Shown here in pieces: positions 16,829-25,555 of a DNA stretch of 64,000 nt. The DNA lies in assembly GCF_001701025.1 (NCBI RefSeq), contig NZ_CP016793.1, forward strand, positions 3,596,001 through 3,660,000, in the 5' to 3' direction. Each line of letters opens with the position of its first letter. Position 1 is the stretch's first letter. Below the pieces are notes generated by a model that worked only from the letters and a program-made list of their open reading frames with translations, searched no databases and had not been told where the DNA came from. The position numbers were made by a program, and so were the translations under genes. This stretch comes from Lentzea guizhouensis. Lineage in GTDB: Bacteria; Actinomycetota; Actinomycetes; Mycobacteriales; Pseudonocardiaceae.

Positions 16829-17995
16829 GTGGACCTGTACGAGTACCAGGCGAAGGACCTCTTCGCCGCCCACGGCGTCCCGGTACTGCCGGGCGATGTG
16901 GCCACCAACCCCGCCGACGCCAAGGCCATCGCCGCGAAGTTCGGCCAGGCCGTCGTCGTCAAGGCCCAGGTGAAGACCGGCGGCCGCGGCAAGGCCGGCG
17001 GCGTGAAGCTGGCCAAGGACGCCGACGAGACCGAGGAGAAGGCGAACGCCATCCTCGGCCTCGACATCAAGGGGCACATCGTTCACCGCGTGCTGGTGAC
17101 GCCCGCCTCCGACATCGCGGAGGAGTACTACTTCTCCTTCCTGCTCGACCGCGCCAACCGCACCTTCCTCGCCATGGCGAGCGTCGAGGGCGGCATGGAC
17201 ATCGAGGAGGTCGCGGCCACCAAGCCCGAGGCCCTCGCGAAGATCCACATCGACGCCATCAAGGGTGTCGACCAGGCCAAGGCCACCGAGATCGCCGACG
17301 CGGCGAACTTCCCGGCCGAGGTTAAGGACCAGGTCGTCGACGTCATCGTCAAGCTGTGGGAGACCTTCGTCGCGGAGGACGCCACGCTCGTCGAGGTCAA
17401 CCCGCTGGTCCGCGACCCCGAGGGCAAGGTCATCGCCCTCGACGGCAAGGTCACGCTGGACGAGAACGCCGGCTTCCGCCACCCGGCCCACGCCGAGCTG
17501 GTCGACAAGCAGGCGGAGAACCCCCTCGAGGCCAAGGCCAAGGAGAAGGGGCTCAACTACGTCAAGCTCGACGGCGAGGTCGGCATCATCGGCAACGGCG
17601 CCGGTCTCGTGATGTCCACTCTGGACGTCGTGGCGTACGCCGGTGAGCAGTACGGCGTGAAGCCCGCGAACTTCCTCGACATCGGCGGCGGCGCGTCCGC
17701 CGAGGTCATGGCGAACGGCCTGGACGTCATCCTCGGCGACGAGGCCGTGCGTTCGGTGTTCGTCAACGTCTTCGGCGGCATCACCGCGTGCGACGCCGTG
17801 GCCAACGGCATCGTCAAGGCGCTGGAGATCCTCGGCGACTCGGCCACCAAGCCGCTCGTCGTCCGCCTCGACGGCAACAACGTGGAGGAGGGCCGCGCGA
17901 TCCTCGCCGAGGCCAACCACCCGCTGGTGACCGTTGTCGACACGATGGACAACGCGGCCGCCAAGGCCGCCGAGCTCGCGGCTGCGGGGGTCTGA
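16829..17995 (+). CDS. sucC: succinyl-CoA synthetase (ADP-forming) subunit beta
   Basis: Makes succinate and ATP/GTP from succinyl-CoA in the TCA cycle, together with SucD. The 388-residue product begins [11 protein letters not shown] with the ATP-grasp fold; [16 protein letters not shown] is the nucleotide-binding loop, E-V-N-P-L-V carries the magnesium site and [12 protein letters not shown] the phosphate-binding power helix of the subunit interface. GTG 16829 follows AGGAGAC. Five bases separate it from sucD, so the two are one operon, as in other actinobacteria. Confidence 0.97.
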   Translation: MDLYEYQAKDLFAAHGVPVLPGDVATNPADAKAIAAKFGQAVVVKAQVKTGGRGKAGGVKLAKDADETEEKANAILGLDIKGHIVHRVLVTPASDIAEEYYFSFLLDRANRTFLAMASVEGGMDIEEVAATKPEALAKIHIDAIKGVDQAKATEIADAANFPAEVKDQVVDVIVKLWETFVAEDATLVEVNPLVRDPEGKVIALDGKVTLDENAGFRHPAHAELVDKQAENPLEAKAKEKGLNYVKLDGEVGIIGNGAGLVMSTLDVVAYAGEQYGVKPANFLDIGGGASAEVMANGLDVILGDEAVRSVFVNVFGGITACDAVANGIVKALEILGDSATKPLVVRLDGNNVEEGRAILAEANHPLVTVVDTMDNAAAKAAELAAAGV

Positions 17996-18000
17996 GAACG

Positions 18001-18888
18001 ATGGCTATCTTCCTCAACGAGAACAGCAAGGTCATCGTCCAGGGCATGACCGGTGCCGAGGGCACCAAGCACACCAAGCGCATGCTCGCGTCCGGCACGA
18101 ACATCGTCGGTGGCGTGAACCCGCGCAAGGCGGGCGAGAAGGTCGACTTCGACGGCACCGTGCTCCCGGTCTTCGGGACCGTCAAGGAGGCCATGGAGGC
18201 CACCGGCGCGAACGTGACCGTGATCTTCGTCCCGCCGGCCTTCTCGAAGGCCGCCGTGGTCGAGGCGATCGACGCGGAGATCGAGCTGGCCGTCGTCATC
18301 ACCGAGGGCATCCCGGTGCACGACACCGCCTACTTCTGGGCGCACGCCGTCGCGACGGGCAACAAGACCCGGATCATCGGCCCGAACTGCCCCGGCATCA
18401 TCAGCCCCGGGAAGTCCAACGCCGGCATCATCCCCGCGAACATCGCGGGCTCCGGCAAGATCGGTCTGGTGTCGAAGTCCGGCACGCTGACCTACCAGAT
18501 GATGCACGAGCTGAAGGACTTCGGCTTCTCCACCGCGATCGGCATCGGTGGCGACCCGATCATCGGCACCACGCACATCGACGCGCTCGAGGCCTTCCAG
18601 GCCGACGACGAGACCGTCGCGATCGTGATGATCGGTGAGATCGGTGGCGACGCCGAGGAGCGCGCCGCGGCCTACATCAAGGAGAACGTGACCAAGCCGG
18701 TCGTCGGCTACGTCGCGGGCTTCACCGCCCCGGAGGGCAAGACCATGGGCCACGCCGGCGCCATCGTCTCCGGCTCCGCGGGCACCGCGCAGGCGAAGAA
18801 GGAGGCCCTCGAGGCCGCCGGCGTCAAGGTCGGCAAGACGCCGTCCGAGACCGCCGCTCTCATGCGCGAGATCATGAGCTCGCTCTGA
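18001..18888 (+). CDS. sucD: succinyl-CoA synthetase subunit alpha
   Basis: The partner of SucC, 295 residues. It binds CoA through a Rossmann fold ([18 protein letters not shown]) and carries the phosphorylated active-site histidine in G-H-A-G-A-I-V-S-G near residue 253. G-P-N-C-P-G-I-I is the second CoA-binding loop. ATG 18001 follows directly after sucC and a very strong terminator hairpin comes 8 nt after the stop, so the operon ends here. Confidence 0.97.
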   Translation: MAIFLNENSKVIVQGMTGAEGTKHTKRMLASGTNIVGGVNPRKAGEKVDFDGTVLPVFGTVKEAMEATGANVTVIFVPPAFSKAAVVEAIDAEIELAVVITEGIPVHDTAYFWAHAVATGNKTRIIGPNCPGIISPGKSNAGIIPANIAGSGKIGLVSKSGTLTYQMMHELKDFGFSTAIGIGGDPIIGTTHIDALEAFQADDETVAIVMIGEIGGDAEERAAAYIKENVTKPVVGYVAGFTAPEGKTMGHAGAIVSGSAGTAQAKKEALEAAGVKVGKTPSETAALMREIMSSL

Positions 18889-18896
18889 GCTGAGAC

Positions 18897-18949
18897 CGCA
18901 CGCGGGGACCTTTCGCACTGACTGTCAGTGCGAAAGGTCCCCGCGTGCG
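18897..18949 (+). terminator. long hairpin terminator of sucCD
   Basis: A 25-bp perfect inverted repeat (CGCACGCGGGGACCTTTCGC...) with a 3-nt loop, followed by TTT. The length and perfection make this one of the strongest terminators in the window. Confidence 0.85.
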
Positions 18950-19076
18950 TTTGCGGCAGGGGTAACTTCGGGGTCGGGCCGGCTCGTGTGGCGGAACCGG
19001 CATGATCCGGTCATCGTCTGACCACACGCATCGGCTAGCGTTTGAGATTCACCCAGCTGGAGGAGGAGACCTCGAC

Positions 19077-19769
19077 ATGTCCGTGCCTTACGGCGCACCC
19101 CAACAGCAGCCGCCGGGTCCGGCACCGCACCAGCAGCCCAGCGCCGCTCCCGGCGCGAGCAACCTCAACCTGGGCATGATCCTCCCCATGGTCGGCGCTG
19201 GTCTCGGCCTCGTCGCCTACCTGCTCGCCTTCTCCGACAGCGTCGGCGGGGTGACCTGGATCCTGGCGGCCGCCGCGCTCGCCGCTCTCACGCTCCTGCC
19301 GAACGCGCCGAAGTTCCTGCCGGTCGCCGCCGCGCTCGCCGCGGTGCAGACGCTGGAACTGCTCCAGGGCATCATCAAGGCCTCGTCGGTCGAGGGTCTG
19401 GCGATCGTGCTCCTCATCGTCTCGCTGCTGCAGACCGCCGCGCTCGTGCTGGCGTTGCTGCTCGGCGAGGGCATCGTGAAGTTCACGCCGAAGCCGGCGC
19501 ACCCGTACCAGGGCCAGCCGGGTGGCTGGAACCCGCAGTCGGGCGCGTTCCCGCAGCAGGGGCAGCACCCGCAGCAGCACGGTGTGCCGCAGCAGCAGTT
19601 CGGCCAGCAGGCACCGCAGCAGCAGGCCCCGCAGCAGCAGTTCGGCCAGCAGCCGCAGCAGCCCCAGCAGCCGGGCCAGCCGCCGCAGCAGACGAGCTTC
19701 ATGCCGCAGCCGGGTCAGTTCGGCTCGCCGGGCACGCCGCCCGGTGGCTTCGGCGGCCCGCAGCAGTAG
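19077..19769 (+). CDS. DUF5336 family membrane protein (34 kDa antigen-like, Rv0954 type)
   Basis: The product (230 residues) starts at ATG 19077 behind AGGAGGAG. A Pro/Gln-rich head is followed by four membrane helices between about residues 32 and 135, the family core, and then by a cytoplasmic tail of about 90 residues that is mostly Gln, Pro and Gly with repeated P-Q-Q-Q and F-G-Q-Q units. The position between sucD and the DUF6350 gene equals that of Rv0954, which in mycobacteria has been linked to cell-envelope growth. Role here inferred only from family and synteny. Confidence 0.87.
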   Translation: MSVPYGAPQQQPPGPAPHQQPSAAPGASNLNLGMILPMVGAGLGLVAYLLAFSDSVGGVTWILAAAALAALTLLPNAPKFLPVAAALAAVQTLELLQGIIKASSVEGLAIVLLIVSLLQTAALVLALLLGEGIVKFTPKPAHPYQGQPGGWNPQSGAFPQQGQHPQQHGVPQQQFGQQAPQQQAPQQQFGQQPQQPQQPGQPPQQTSFMPQPGQFGSPGTPPGGFGGPQQ

Positions 19770-19773
19770 TTCA

Positions 19774-19836
19774 CGGCCGGGGCGTATGCAAGTACCACCG
19801 ACTTCAAGTTGGTGGTACTTGCAGACGCCCCGGCCG
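19774..19836. terminator. long imperfect hairpin after the DUF5336 gene
   Basis: Arms CGGCCGGGGCGT...GCAAGTACCACC and GGTGGTACTTGC...ACGCCCCGGCCG pair over about 25 bases with small mismatches around an 11-nt loop, starting a few bases after the stop codon. Confidence 0.7.
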
Positions 19837-19934
19837 CTGTACGTGGGAGGGGCGGTGCCGGACGACCGGTGCCGCCCCTCGCGCGTGCGGCGTGCCTCAT
19901 CCGGATGGACCAGTCGGCCTGACACAGTGGGGAA

Positions 19935-21543
19935 ATGCCCGTGCTGACACGCGACGTGACCCGCGAGGTGACCACGGTGCGCCCACCGGAGTTCTCGCGT
20001 GCTGAACGCGCGCGGGTGCTCGCCGCGGCCGCCGTCGGATCGGTGGTGGTCGGCTACGCGGCCGTCGCCGCACTGCTCGCGCTGATCACGGCCACCGCCA
20101 CCTACGCCGACTTCGACACCGCCGGGGTGCTCACCGCCGCCGCACCAGCGTGGCTGGCCGGCCGCGCACCACGTGCCGTTGCGCTTCGACGCCGGTCAGC
20201 TCGGCGTGCTGCCGTTGCTGCCCACGGCGTTGCTGATGTTGCTCGTCGGCCGGACCGCCGCCGGCACCGCCGACCGGCTGGGCCTCTACGAACCGCTGCA
20301 AGCCCGCTCGGTCGTGCTCAGCATCTCCAGTGCGCACGCGGTCGTGGGCGGCGCCATCGCGTTGCTGATGGGCGACGAAGGGCTCGTGCGCGCGACTCCG
20401 GCCGTCGCGTTCTTCGGCTGTGCCGCGGTCTCCGGGGTGGCGGCGACGATCGGTGTCGCCCGCCGCTGCGGCCTGGTGGAGCTGGTGTTCGACAAGCTCG
20501 ACCCGGTGGCGTTCCAGGGCCTGAGGTCCGGGTTCATGGCGTTGTTCGCACTGTTCAGCGCGGGTGCGCTGGCGGTGGCCGCCGGGCTCGCGATCTCGTG
20601 GCCGAGGACGAGCAGCCTCTTCGCGGAGGCCGGTCCCTCGGTCGGTGTGGGCCTCGGCGTGTGGTTGCTGTGCCTCGGGTACCTCCCGAACGCGATCATC
20701 GCCGGGCTCTCCTACGTCGCCGGCGCCGGGTTCTCCATGGGCCTGGTCGAGGTCACGCCGCTCAAGTTCACCGGCGGCCCGGTGCCGCCGGTGCCGTTGC
20801 TCGCGGCGATGCCGGAGGACGCGTTCGTGCTGAGTCCTGCCGTGCTGGTGCCGGCTCTGCTGATCGGCGCGTTCGTCGGCTGGACCTGCCGCAAGGTGTC
20901 CGAACGGCCGACCTCGCGGCTGCGCGCGGTGCTCGTCGCGGCGGTCACCGCCGGTGTCGGCTGCCTGGTGCTCGCGGCGACGGCCGGCGGGCGGCTCGCC
21001 TCCGGTGCGTTCGACCCCGTCACGGTTCCCGCCGGGTTGCTCGCGCTGCTCGTGGCGCTGTGGGTGCTGGTGCCCGGCGCGCTCGTCGCGTGGCTCGCCG
21101 GGGCGCGGGTGAAGCCGGTGGTGGCCGCGGACGCCGCCGAGTTCGTCGAGCCGGACTACGACGAGGACGAGGTCGAGGACTCCGAGGTCGTCTTCGAGGA
21201 CGACGAGCTCACCGACCAGCTGGAGATCGTGGCCGCCGACGAGTTCGAGGTCGAGGAAGAGCTCGACGACGAGTACTACGACGAAGACGAGTACGACGAA
21301 CACGACGAGCACGCCGCCGAGGTCGAGTACGAAGAAGAGGACGTCGAGTACGAAGAAGAGGACGTCGTGGACGAGGACGAACCTCTCGACGACGAGGTCC
21401 TCGAAGACGAGGAAGACGACGGCGAGGACGACGCGGAACCCGCCGGACCCGAAGTGGTGGAAGAAGAAGACTTCGACGCGGAGTTCGACGAGATGCTCGG
21501 CATGGAGCCGGAGGAGGACCTGGACGGCAAGCCGGAACGGTGA
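19935..21543 (+). CDS. DUF6350 (PerM/Rv0955-like) membrane protein with very acidic tail, frameshifted
   Basis: An integral membrane protein of about 535 residues with roughly 10 helices. In M. tuberculosis the syntenic protein PerM is needed for cell division and persistence; the same family role is inferred. The start ATG 19935 follows GGGGAA. After the first helix the frame changes between about 20140 and 20167: A-W-L-A continues as A-H-H-V-P-L-R-F-D-A-G-Q-L-G only after dropping one base, and the rest (to 21543) is intact. The last 140 or so residues (from about 21120) are almost all Asp and Glu with V, Y and F between them, a long disordered acidic cytoplasmic tail. The shift is probably an assembly indel. 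Confidence 0.82.
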
Positions 21544-21598
21544 CGTCATAGGCTGCCCCTGAGCTGCTGCAACACCGCTGCCAGACCAGGAGTAGACG

Positions 21599-22219
21599 CT
21601 GAGCACCGAACTTCGGCTTCCCACACCGGCGCGCGTCGTCGTGCTCGTCTCCGGTTCCGGAACCCTCATGCAGGCGTTGCTGGACGCCACCGACCTCCCG
21701 ATCGAGGTGGTCGCCGTCGGCGCGGACCGCGAGAACATCGAGGGTCTCAAGCGCGCCGAACGTGCGGGCGTCCCGCACTTCGCCGTGAAGCTGCGCGACC
21801 ACGCCGACCGGGCCGCGTGGGACCGCGCGCTGACCGAGGCGGTCGCCGCGCACGAGCCCGACCTGGTCGTGTCGGCGGGCTTCATGAAGATCATCGGTCC
21901 TGGGTTCCTGGCCCGCTTCGGCGGCCGGATGATCAACACCCACCCCGCGCTGCTGCCGGCCTTCCCCGGCGCGCACGGCGTCCGCGACGCGCTGGACTAC
22001 GGCGTGCGCGTGACCGGGTCGACCGTGCACCTGGTCGACGCGGGCGTGGACACCGGGCCGATCCTCGCGCAGGAGGCCGTGGTCGTCGAACCCGGCGACA
22101 CCGAGGAGACCCTGCACGAACGCATCAAGGTCGTCGAACGCCGGCTGCTCGTGGAGACGGTCGGCAGGCTGGCCCGCGAGGGCTGCACCGTGAACGGACG
22201 AAAGGTGAGCATTCCGTGA
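21599..22219 (+). CDS. purN: phosphoribosylglycinamide formyltransferase
   Basis: Transfers a formyl group from 10-formyl-THF to GAR in purine synthesis. Motifs: [10 protein letters not shown] (phosphate loop), the catalytic Asn-His pair in [13 protein letters not shown] and the catalytic Asp in V-D-A-G-V-D-T-G. The likely start is unusual: the first beta strand (A-R-V-V-V-L-V) must be included, an in-frame TAG lies at 21593, and the only GTG (21641) would cut this strand. CTG 21599 has AGGAG 6 nt upstream and gives 206 residues beginning S-T-E-L-R-L-P. The stop overlaps the purH start (GTGA), so the two are translationally coupled. Confidence 0.93.
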   Translation: MSTELRLPTPARVVVLVSGSGTLMQALLDATDLPIEVVAVGADRENIEGLKRAERAGVPHFAVKLRDHADRAAWDRALTEAVAAHEPDLVVSAGFMKIIGPGFLARFGGRMINTHPALLPAFPGAHGVRDALDYGVRVTGSTVHLVDAGVDTGPILAQEAVVVEPGDTEETLHERIKVVERRLLVETVGRLAREGCTVNGRKVSIP

Positions 22220-23787
22220 GCACTCCCGCCGAGAGGCGACCGGTCCGTCGGGCACTGGTCGGTGTCTCCGACAAGGCCGGCCTGCTGGAACTGGCCACCG
22301 GCCTGCACGCGGCCGGAGTCGAGATCGTGTCGACCGGCGGCACCGCGAAGGTGCTGGCCGACGCCGGCGTGCCGGTCACGCCGGTCGAGCAGGTCACCGG
22401 CTTCCCCGAGTGCCTCGACGGCCGGGTGAAGACGCTGCACCCGCGCGTGCACGCCGGTCTGCTCGCGGACCTGCGCAAGGAAACGCACGCGCAGCAGCTG
22501 CGCGACATGGACATCGCGCCGTTCGACCTGCTGGTCGTGAACCTGTACCCGTTCACGCAGACCGTGGCGTCGGGCGCTTCCCCCGACGACTGCGTTGAGC
22601 AGATCGACATCGGCGGTCCCGCGATGGTCCGCGCGTCGGCGAAGAACCACGCGAACGTGGCCGTCGTCGTCGACCCGGCGCGCTACGACTGGGTGCTGGA
22701 GAACGTGCGCGAGGGCGGCTTCACGCTGGCCGACCGCCAGCGCCTGGCCGCGGACGCGTTCCGGCACACCGCGACCTACGACGTGGCCGTGGCGTCGTGG
22801 ATGGGCAACGTCCTGGCGCCGGACGACGAGGGCTCCGGCTTCCCCGGCTGGGTCGGCGCGACCTGGAACCGGTCGAACGTGCTGCGCTACGGCGAGAACC
22901 CGCACCAGAGCGCCGCGATCTACACGCAGGGCGACGGCCGCGTGGGTCTCGCGTCGGCGAAGCAGTTGCACGGCAAGGAGATGTCGTACAACAACTACCT
23001 CGACGGCGACGCCGCGTGGCGGGCCGCGTGGGACCACGAGCTGCCGTGCGTCGCGATCATCAAGCACGCCAACCCGTGTGGCATCGCGGTGTCGACCGTG
23101 AGCATCGCGGACGCGCACCGCAAGGCGCACGAGTGCGACCCGGTGAGCGCGTTCGGCGGCATCATCGCGGCCAACCGCGAGGTCACCGTGGAGATGGCCG
23201 AGTTCGTCTCGGAGATCTTCACCGAGGTGGTCATCGCTCCGTCCTATGCGGACGGTGCGGTGGAGGTGTTGCAGCGCAAGAAGAACGTGCGCATCCTGGT
23301 GGCCGAGGCGCCCTCCCGCGGTGGCGCGGAGATGCGTCCGGTGTCCGGTGGCCTGCTGCTGCAGCAGCGCGACGCCATCGACGCCGACGGCGACTCGCCC
23401 GCGAACTGGACGCTGGCGTGCGGCAAGCCGGCCGACGAGCAGACGCTGGCGGACCTGGAGTTCGCGTGGCGCGCCATCCGCGCGGTCAAGTCGAACGCGA
23501 TCCTGCTGGCGGACAACGGCGCCACCGTCGGCGTCGGCATGGGCCAGGTCAACCGGGTCGACTCGTCGCACCTCGCGGTGACGCGCGCGGGTGAGCGGGC
23601 CAAGGGCGCGGTGGCGGCCTCGGACGCGTTCTTCCCGTTCCCGGACGGCCTCGAGGTGCTGCTGAACGCGGGTGTGCGCGCGGTCGTGCAGCCCGGCGGG
23701 TCGGTGCGCGACCCCGAGGTGATCGCGAAGGCCGAGGAGGCGGGCGTGACGCTGTACCTGACGGGTACGCGCCACTTCGCCCACTGA
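22216..23787 (+). CDS. purH: bifunctional AICAR transformylase / IMP cyclohydrolase
   Basis: Catalyses the last two steps to IMP. The 523-residue product has the MGS-like cyclohydrolase domain first ([26 protein letters not shown]) and the transformylase domain after about residue 200 (R-Y-G-E-N-P-H-Q, catalytic Lys-His in [24 protein letters not shown]). GTG 22216 overlaps the purN stop by four bases. A strong hairpin terminator follows. Confidence 0.97.
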   Translation: MSTPAERRPVRRALVGVSDKAGLLELATGLHAAGVEIVSTGGTAKVLADAGVPVTPVEQVTGFPECLDGRVKTLHPRVHAGLLADLRKETHAQQLRDMDIAPFDLLVVNLYPFTQTVASGASPDDCVEQIDIGGPAMVRASAKNHANVAVVVDPARYDWVLENVREGGFTLADRQRLAADAFRHTATYDVAVASWMGNVLAPDDEGSGFPGWVGATWNRSNVLRYGENPHQSAAIYTQGDGRVGLASAKQLHGKEMSYNNYLDGDAAWRAAWDHELPCVAIIKHANPCGIAVSTVSIADAHRKAHECDPVSAFGGIIAANREVTVEMAEFVSEIFTEVVIAPSYADGAVEVLQRKKNVRILVAEAPSRGGAEMRPVSGGLLLQQRDAIDADGDSPANWTLACGKPADEQTLADLEFAWRAIRAVKSNAILLADNGATVGVGMGQVNRVDSSHLAVTRAGERAKGAVAASDAFFPFPDGLEVLLNAGVRAVVQPGGSVRDPEVIAKAEEAGVTLYLTGTRHFAH

Positions 23788-23795
23788 TCGTCGTC

Positions 23796-23831
23796 GCGGG
23801 GGCCGCTTCCACGCGTGGAAGCGGCCCCCGC
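23796..23831. terminator. bidirectional terminator between purH and the convergent gene
   Basis: A 16-bp perfect stem (GCGGGGGCCGCTTCCA / TGGAAGCGGCCCCCGC) with a 4-nt loop fills most of the 49-bp gap between two converging genes. Confidence 0.8.
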
Positions 23832-23836
23832 CCGGG

Positions 23837-24568
23837 TCAGAGCTTCGAGACCATCGCTTCCGCGATCCCCCTGGCGGCGGCCTCGAACTCGGCGGTGTCC
23901 GCGCGCTTCGGGCTGAACACCCCGACGTCCCAGCCGGTGTGGTCGACCTCGACCACGTGGTCGCCCTTGCGCACGATGATCGAGATGTCGGTGAACGCCG
24001 ACGTGCCGTCCATCAGCACCGCCGTCGCCTCGTCACCGAGACCTTCGAGCGGCTTCTGCTGCGGCGTGCCCTGGGTGTTGGCCATGGCCATCTGCACGGC
24101 CTGCTGGTACGCGTTGTCCTCTTCCTCCGCGTCCTGCGTGACGTAGACGTCGGTGTTGCGCAGGCCCTCGCCGTCGACGCCCTTGGTCTGGTTCCACGAG
24201 CAGATCGTGCGCTTGCCCCTGCCCAGGTCCGTCTCGGACGAGCTGCGCTTGTTCGGGTTCGTGGTGCGGGCCTTCTTCAGCGCCGCCTCGGAGACGTTCG
24301 AGCAGGCGGCCGGCAGCTGGTCGGAACGCTTGCTGCTGCCCCCGTCCTCGTGCGCGCCGAAGTACAGCACCGCCGCGGTGATGCCGCCGCCGAGCACCAG
24401 CAGCGCCACGACCGACAGGGTGATGATCACCGGCGCCTTGCTCTTCTCGGGCGGCGGTGGCGGGCCCCAGCCGGGCTGCGGCGGGTGGCCCTGCCAGCCC
24501 TGCTGCTGTGGTGGGTACGGGCCCTGCGGCGGTTGCCGGTGCCAGCCGTGCGGAGGTGGTTGGTTCAC
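23837..24568 (-). CDS. membrane-anchored DUF3558-like protein
   Basis: The product (243 residues from GTG 24568, which follows CTGGGGAAACC) starts with a Pro/Gln/Trp-rich cytoplasmic head, then a membrane helix (A-P-V-I-I-T-L-S-V-V-A-L-L-V-L-G-G-G-I) at about 52-75 and an outer domain of about 160 residues. Two cysteines (A-A-C-S-N-V and T-I-C-S-W-N) are placed as in DUF3558 lipoproteins, whose usual lipobox is replaced here by the membrane helix. The head-helix-outer layout is common in actinobacterial envelope proteins. Role unknown. Longer readings upstream run antisense through the imu region and are rejected. Confidence 0.75.
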   Translation of the reverse strand: MNQPPPHGWHRQPPQGPYPPQQQGWQGHPPQPGWGPPPPPEKSKAPVIITLSVVALLVLGGGITAAVLYFGAHEDGGSSKRSDQLPAACSNVSEAALKKARTTNPNKRSSSETDLGRGKRTICSWNQTKGVDGEGLRNTDVYVTQDAEEEDNAYQQAVQMAMANTQGTPQQKPLEGLGDEATAVLMDGTSAFTDISIIVRKGDHVVEVDHTGWDVGVFSPKRADTAEFEAAARGIAEAMVSKL

Positions 24569-24702
24569 GGTTTCCCCAGATAGCGGTGCTTTTCGAGTCA
24601 CCGTAGAGGACCGTCCGGACCGGTGTGGCCGTGTCCACCAAAAGGGTGATGCCCCGGCATTGACACAGGGGTGCTTGGACGCGCTACGATCATTGCGTTC
24701 GT

Positions 24703-24718
24703 TCGAACAAGAGTTCGA
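24703..24718 (+). promoter_or_regulatory. LexA (SOS) box upstream of the imuA'-imuB-dnaE2 operon
   Basis: TCGAACAAGAGTTCGA contains the actinobacterial LexA core GAAC-N4-GTTC in a palindrome with 6-bp arms. It lies about 75 bp before the first gene of the mutasome operon, so damage-induced expression is expected. Confidence 0.85.
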
Positions 24719-24791
24719 ATAGCAAGTCGCCGAACTTCCCGCGGCGGCCGTGCACAGGGGTGCGCACGGTCCGAGACGGGAGGTGGGTGGA

Positions 24792-25555
24792 GTGTCGAGG
24801 TCGGCAACGGCGTCGTTGGCCGCGCTCGGGGTGAACCCGGCCAGCGGACCTGGTGCCGTCGGCTGCCCCTGCCGCTCCCTGCCCGCCGCCTCACCGCCCG
24901 CGCCCGCCAGCGCCGTGCCGTGCTGATCGCGTTCGGCACCTGGCCTTCCCCCGACGTGGAACTGACAGCGCGGTCCGTGCGCTGGAACCCGCTCAACGAC
25001 GGCGCCGACACGTTGCGGCGCCAGGAGATCGACGTGCGCAGCGGTGGCCGCGGTTCGGCGGCCCGGCCGCGGAACGTGGTGCTGGCGTTCGGGGAGAAGG
25101 AGATCGAGCTCCCGCTGGTGACCGGTGAACCGGCCCGGCCCGACGAGCCGGCTGATGCCGGTCCGGGCCGGGGTGCCGAGCCGGTCACCAGGCGGGTGAA
25201 CACGCTGGGGAACAATCGCGTCGGGCGTGACGAGTCGGCTGCCGGGCGAGCGGATGTGCTGGCGCGCAAGGGGACCGGTCGTGGTGAGTCGGCTGCCGGG
25301 CGAGCGGACGAGGTGGGGCGCAAGCGCGTCGGGCGTGACGAGTCCGCCGCCAGGCGCGGACGCGGTCGTGGCCAAGTGGGCGGCGGCCGAGCGGGACGAG
25401 CTGGCGGCCCGGCGCGCCCGGCAGGCGAGCCGACGCGCACGTCCGCAGGGTCCTTGCCGGGATCCCCAGATCTCATTCTTCCAGGCGGCACCGACAGTTC
25501 CGGCGTGGTGGACGACGCTCCCCTCCGCCTGCCCGGTTCGGCGGAGGGGCGGTGA
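24792..25555 (+). pseudogene. imuA' remnant: C-terminal part of the mutasome accessory protein
   Basis: ImuA' is a RecA-like accessory protein that bridges ImuB and DnaE2 in translesion synthesis. Only its C-terminus is recognisable: R-R-L-T-A-R-A-R-Q-R-R-A-V-L-I-A-F-G, W-P-S-P-D-V-E-L, R-R-Q-E-I-D-V and G-R-G-S-A-A-R-P-R (24880-25080). The RecA-like N-terminal two thirds are missing, and the only start with a good ribosome site (GTG 24792) is in another frame that stops near 24922. After the conserved part comes a low-complexity tail with a 54-bp repeat. The frame still ends in GTGA overlapping the imuB start. A real deletion or a collapsed assembly are both possible. Confidence 0.65.
25223..25380 (+). 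repeat. three copies of a 54-bp tandem repeat
   Basis: GAGTCGGCTGCCGGGCGAGC and its flanks recur at 25232, 25286 and (diverged) 25340, a constant period of 54 bases or 18 codons. In the imuA' frame the unit reads G-R-D-E-S-A-A-G-R-A-D, then G-R-G-E-S-A-A-G-R-A-D, then G-R-D-E-S-A-A-R-R. Confidence 0.75.

Noticed and set aside
24792..24922. 43-codon ORF from GTG 24792 as a separate gene
   Set aside because: It has a good ribosome site but stops inside the conserved imuA' C-terminal region; more likely the original imuA' start now out of frame.
25223..25380. Regular repeats considered as a CRISPR array
   Set aside because: Only three units of 54 bp without unique spacers, and they are in frame with imuA'.
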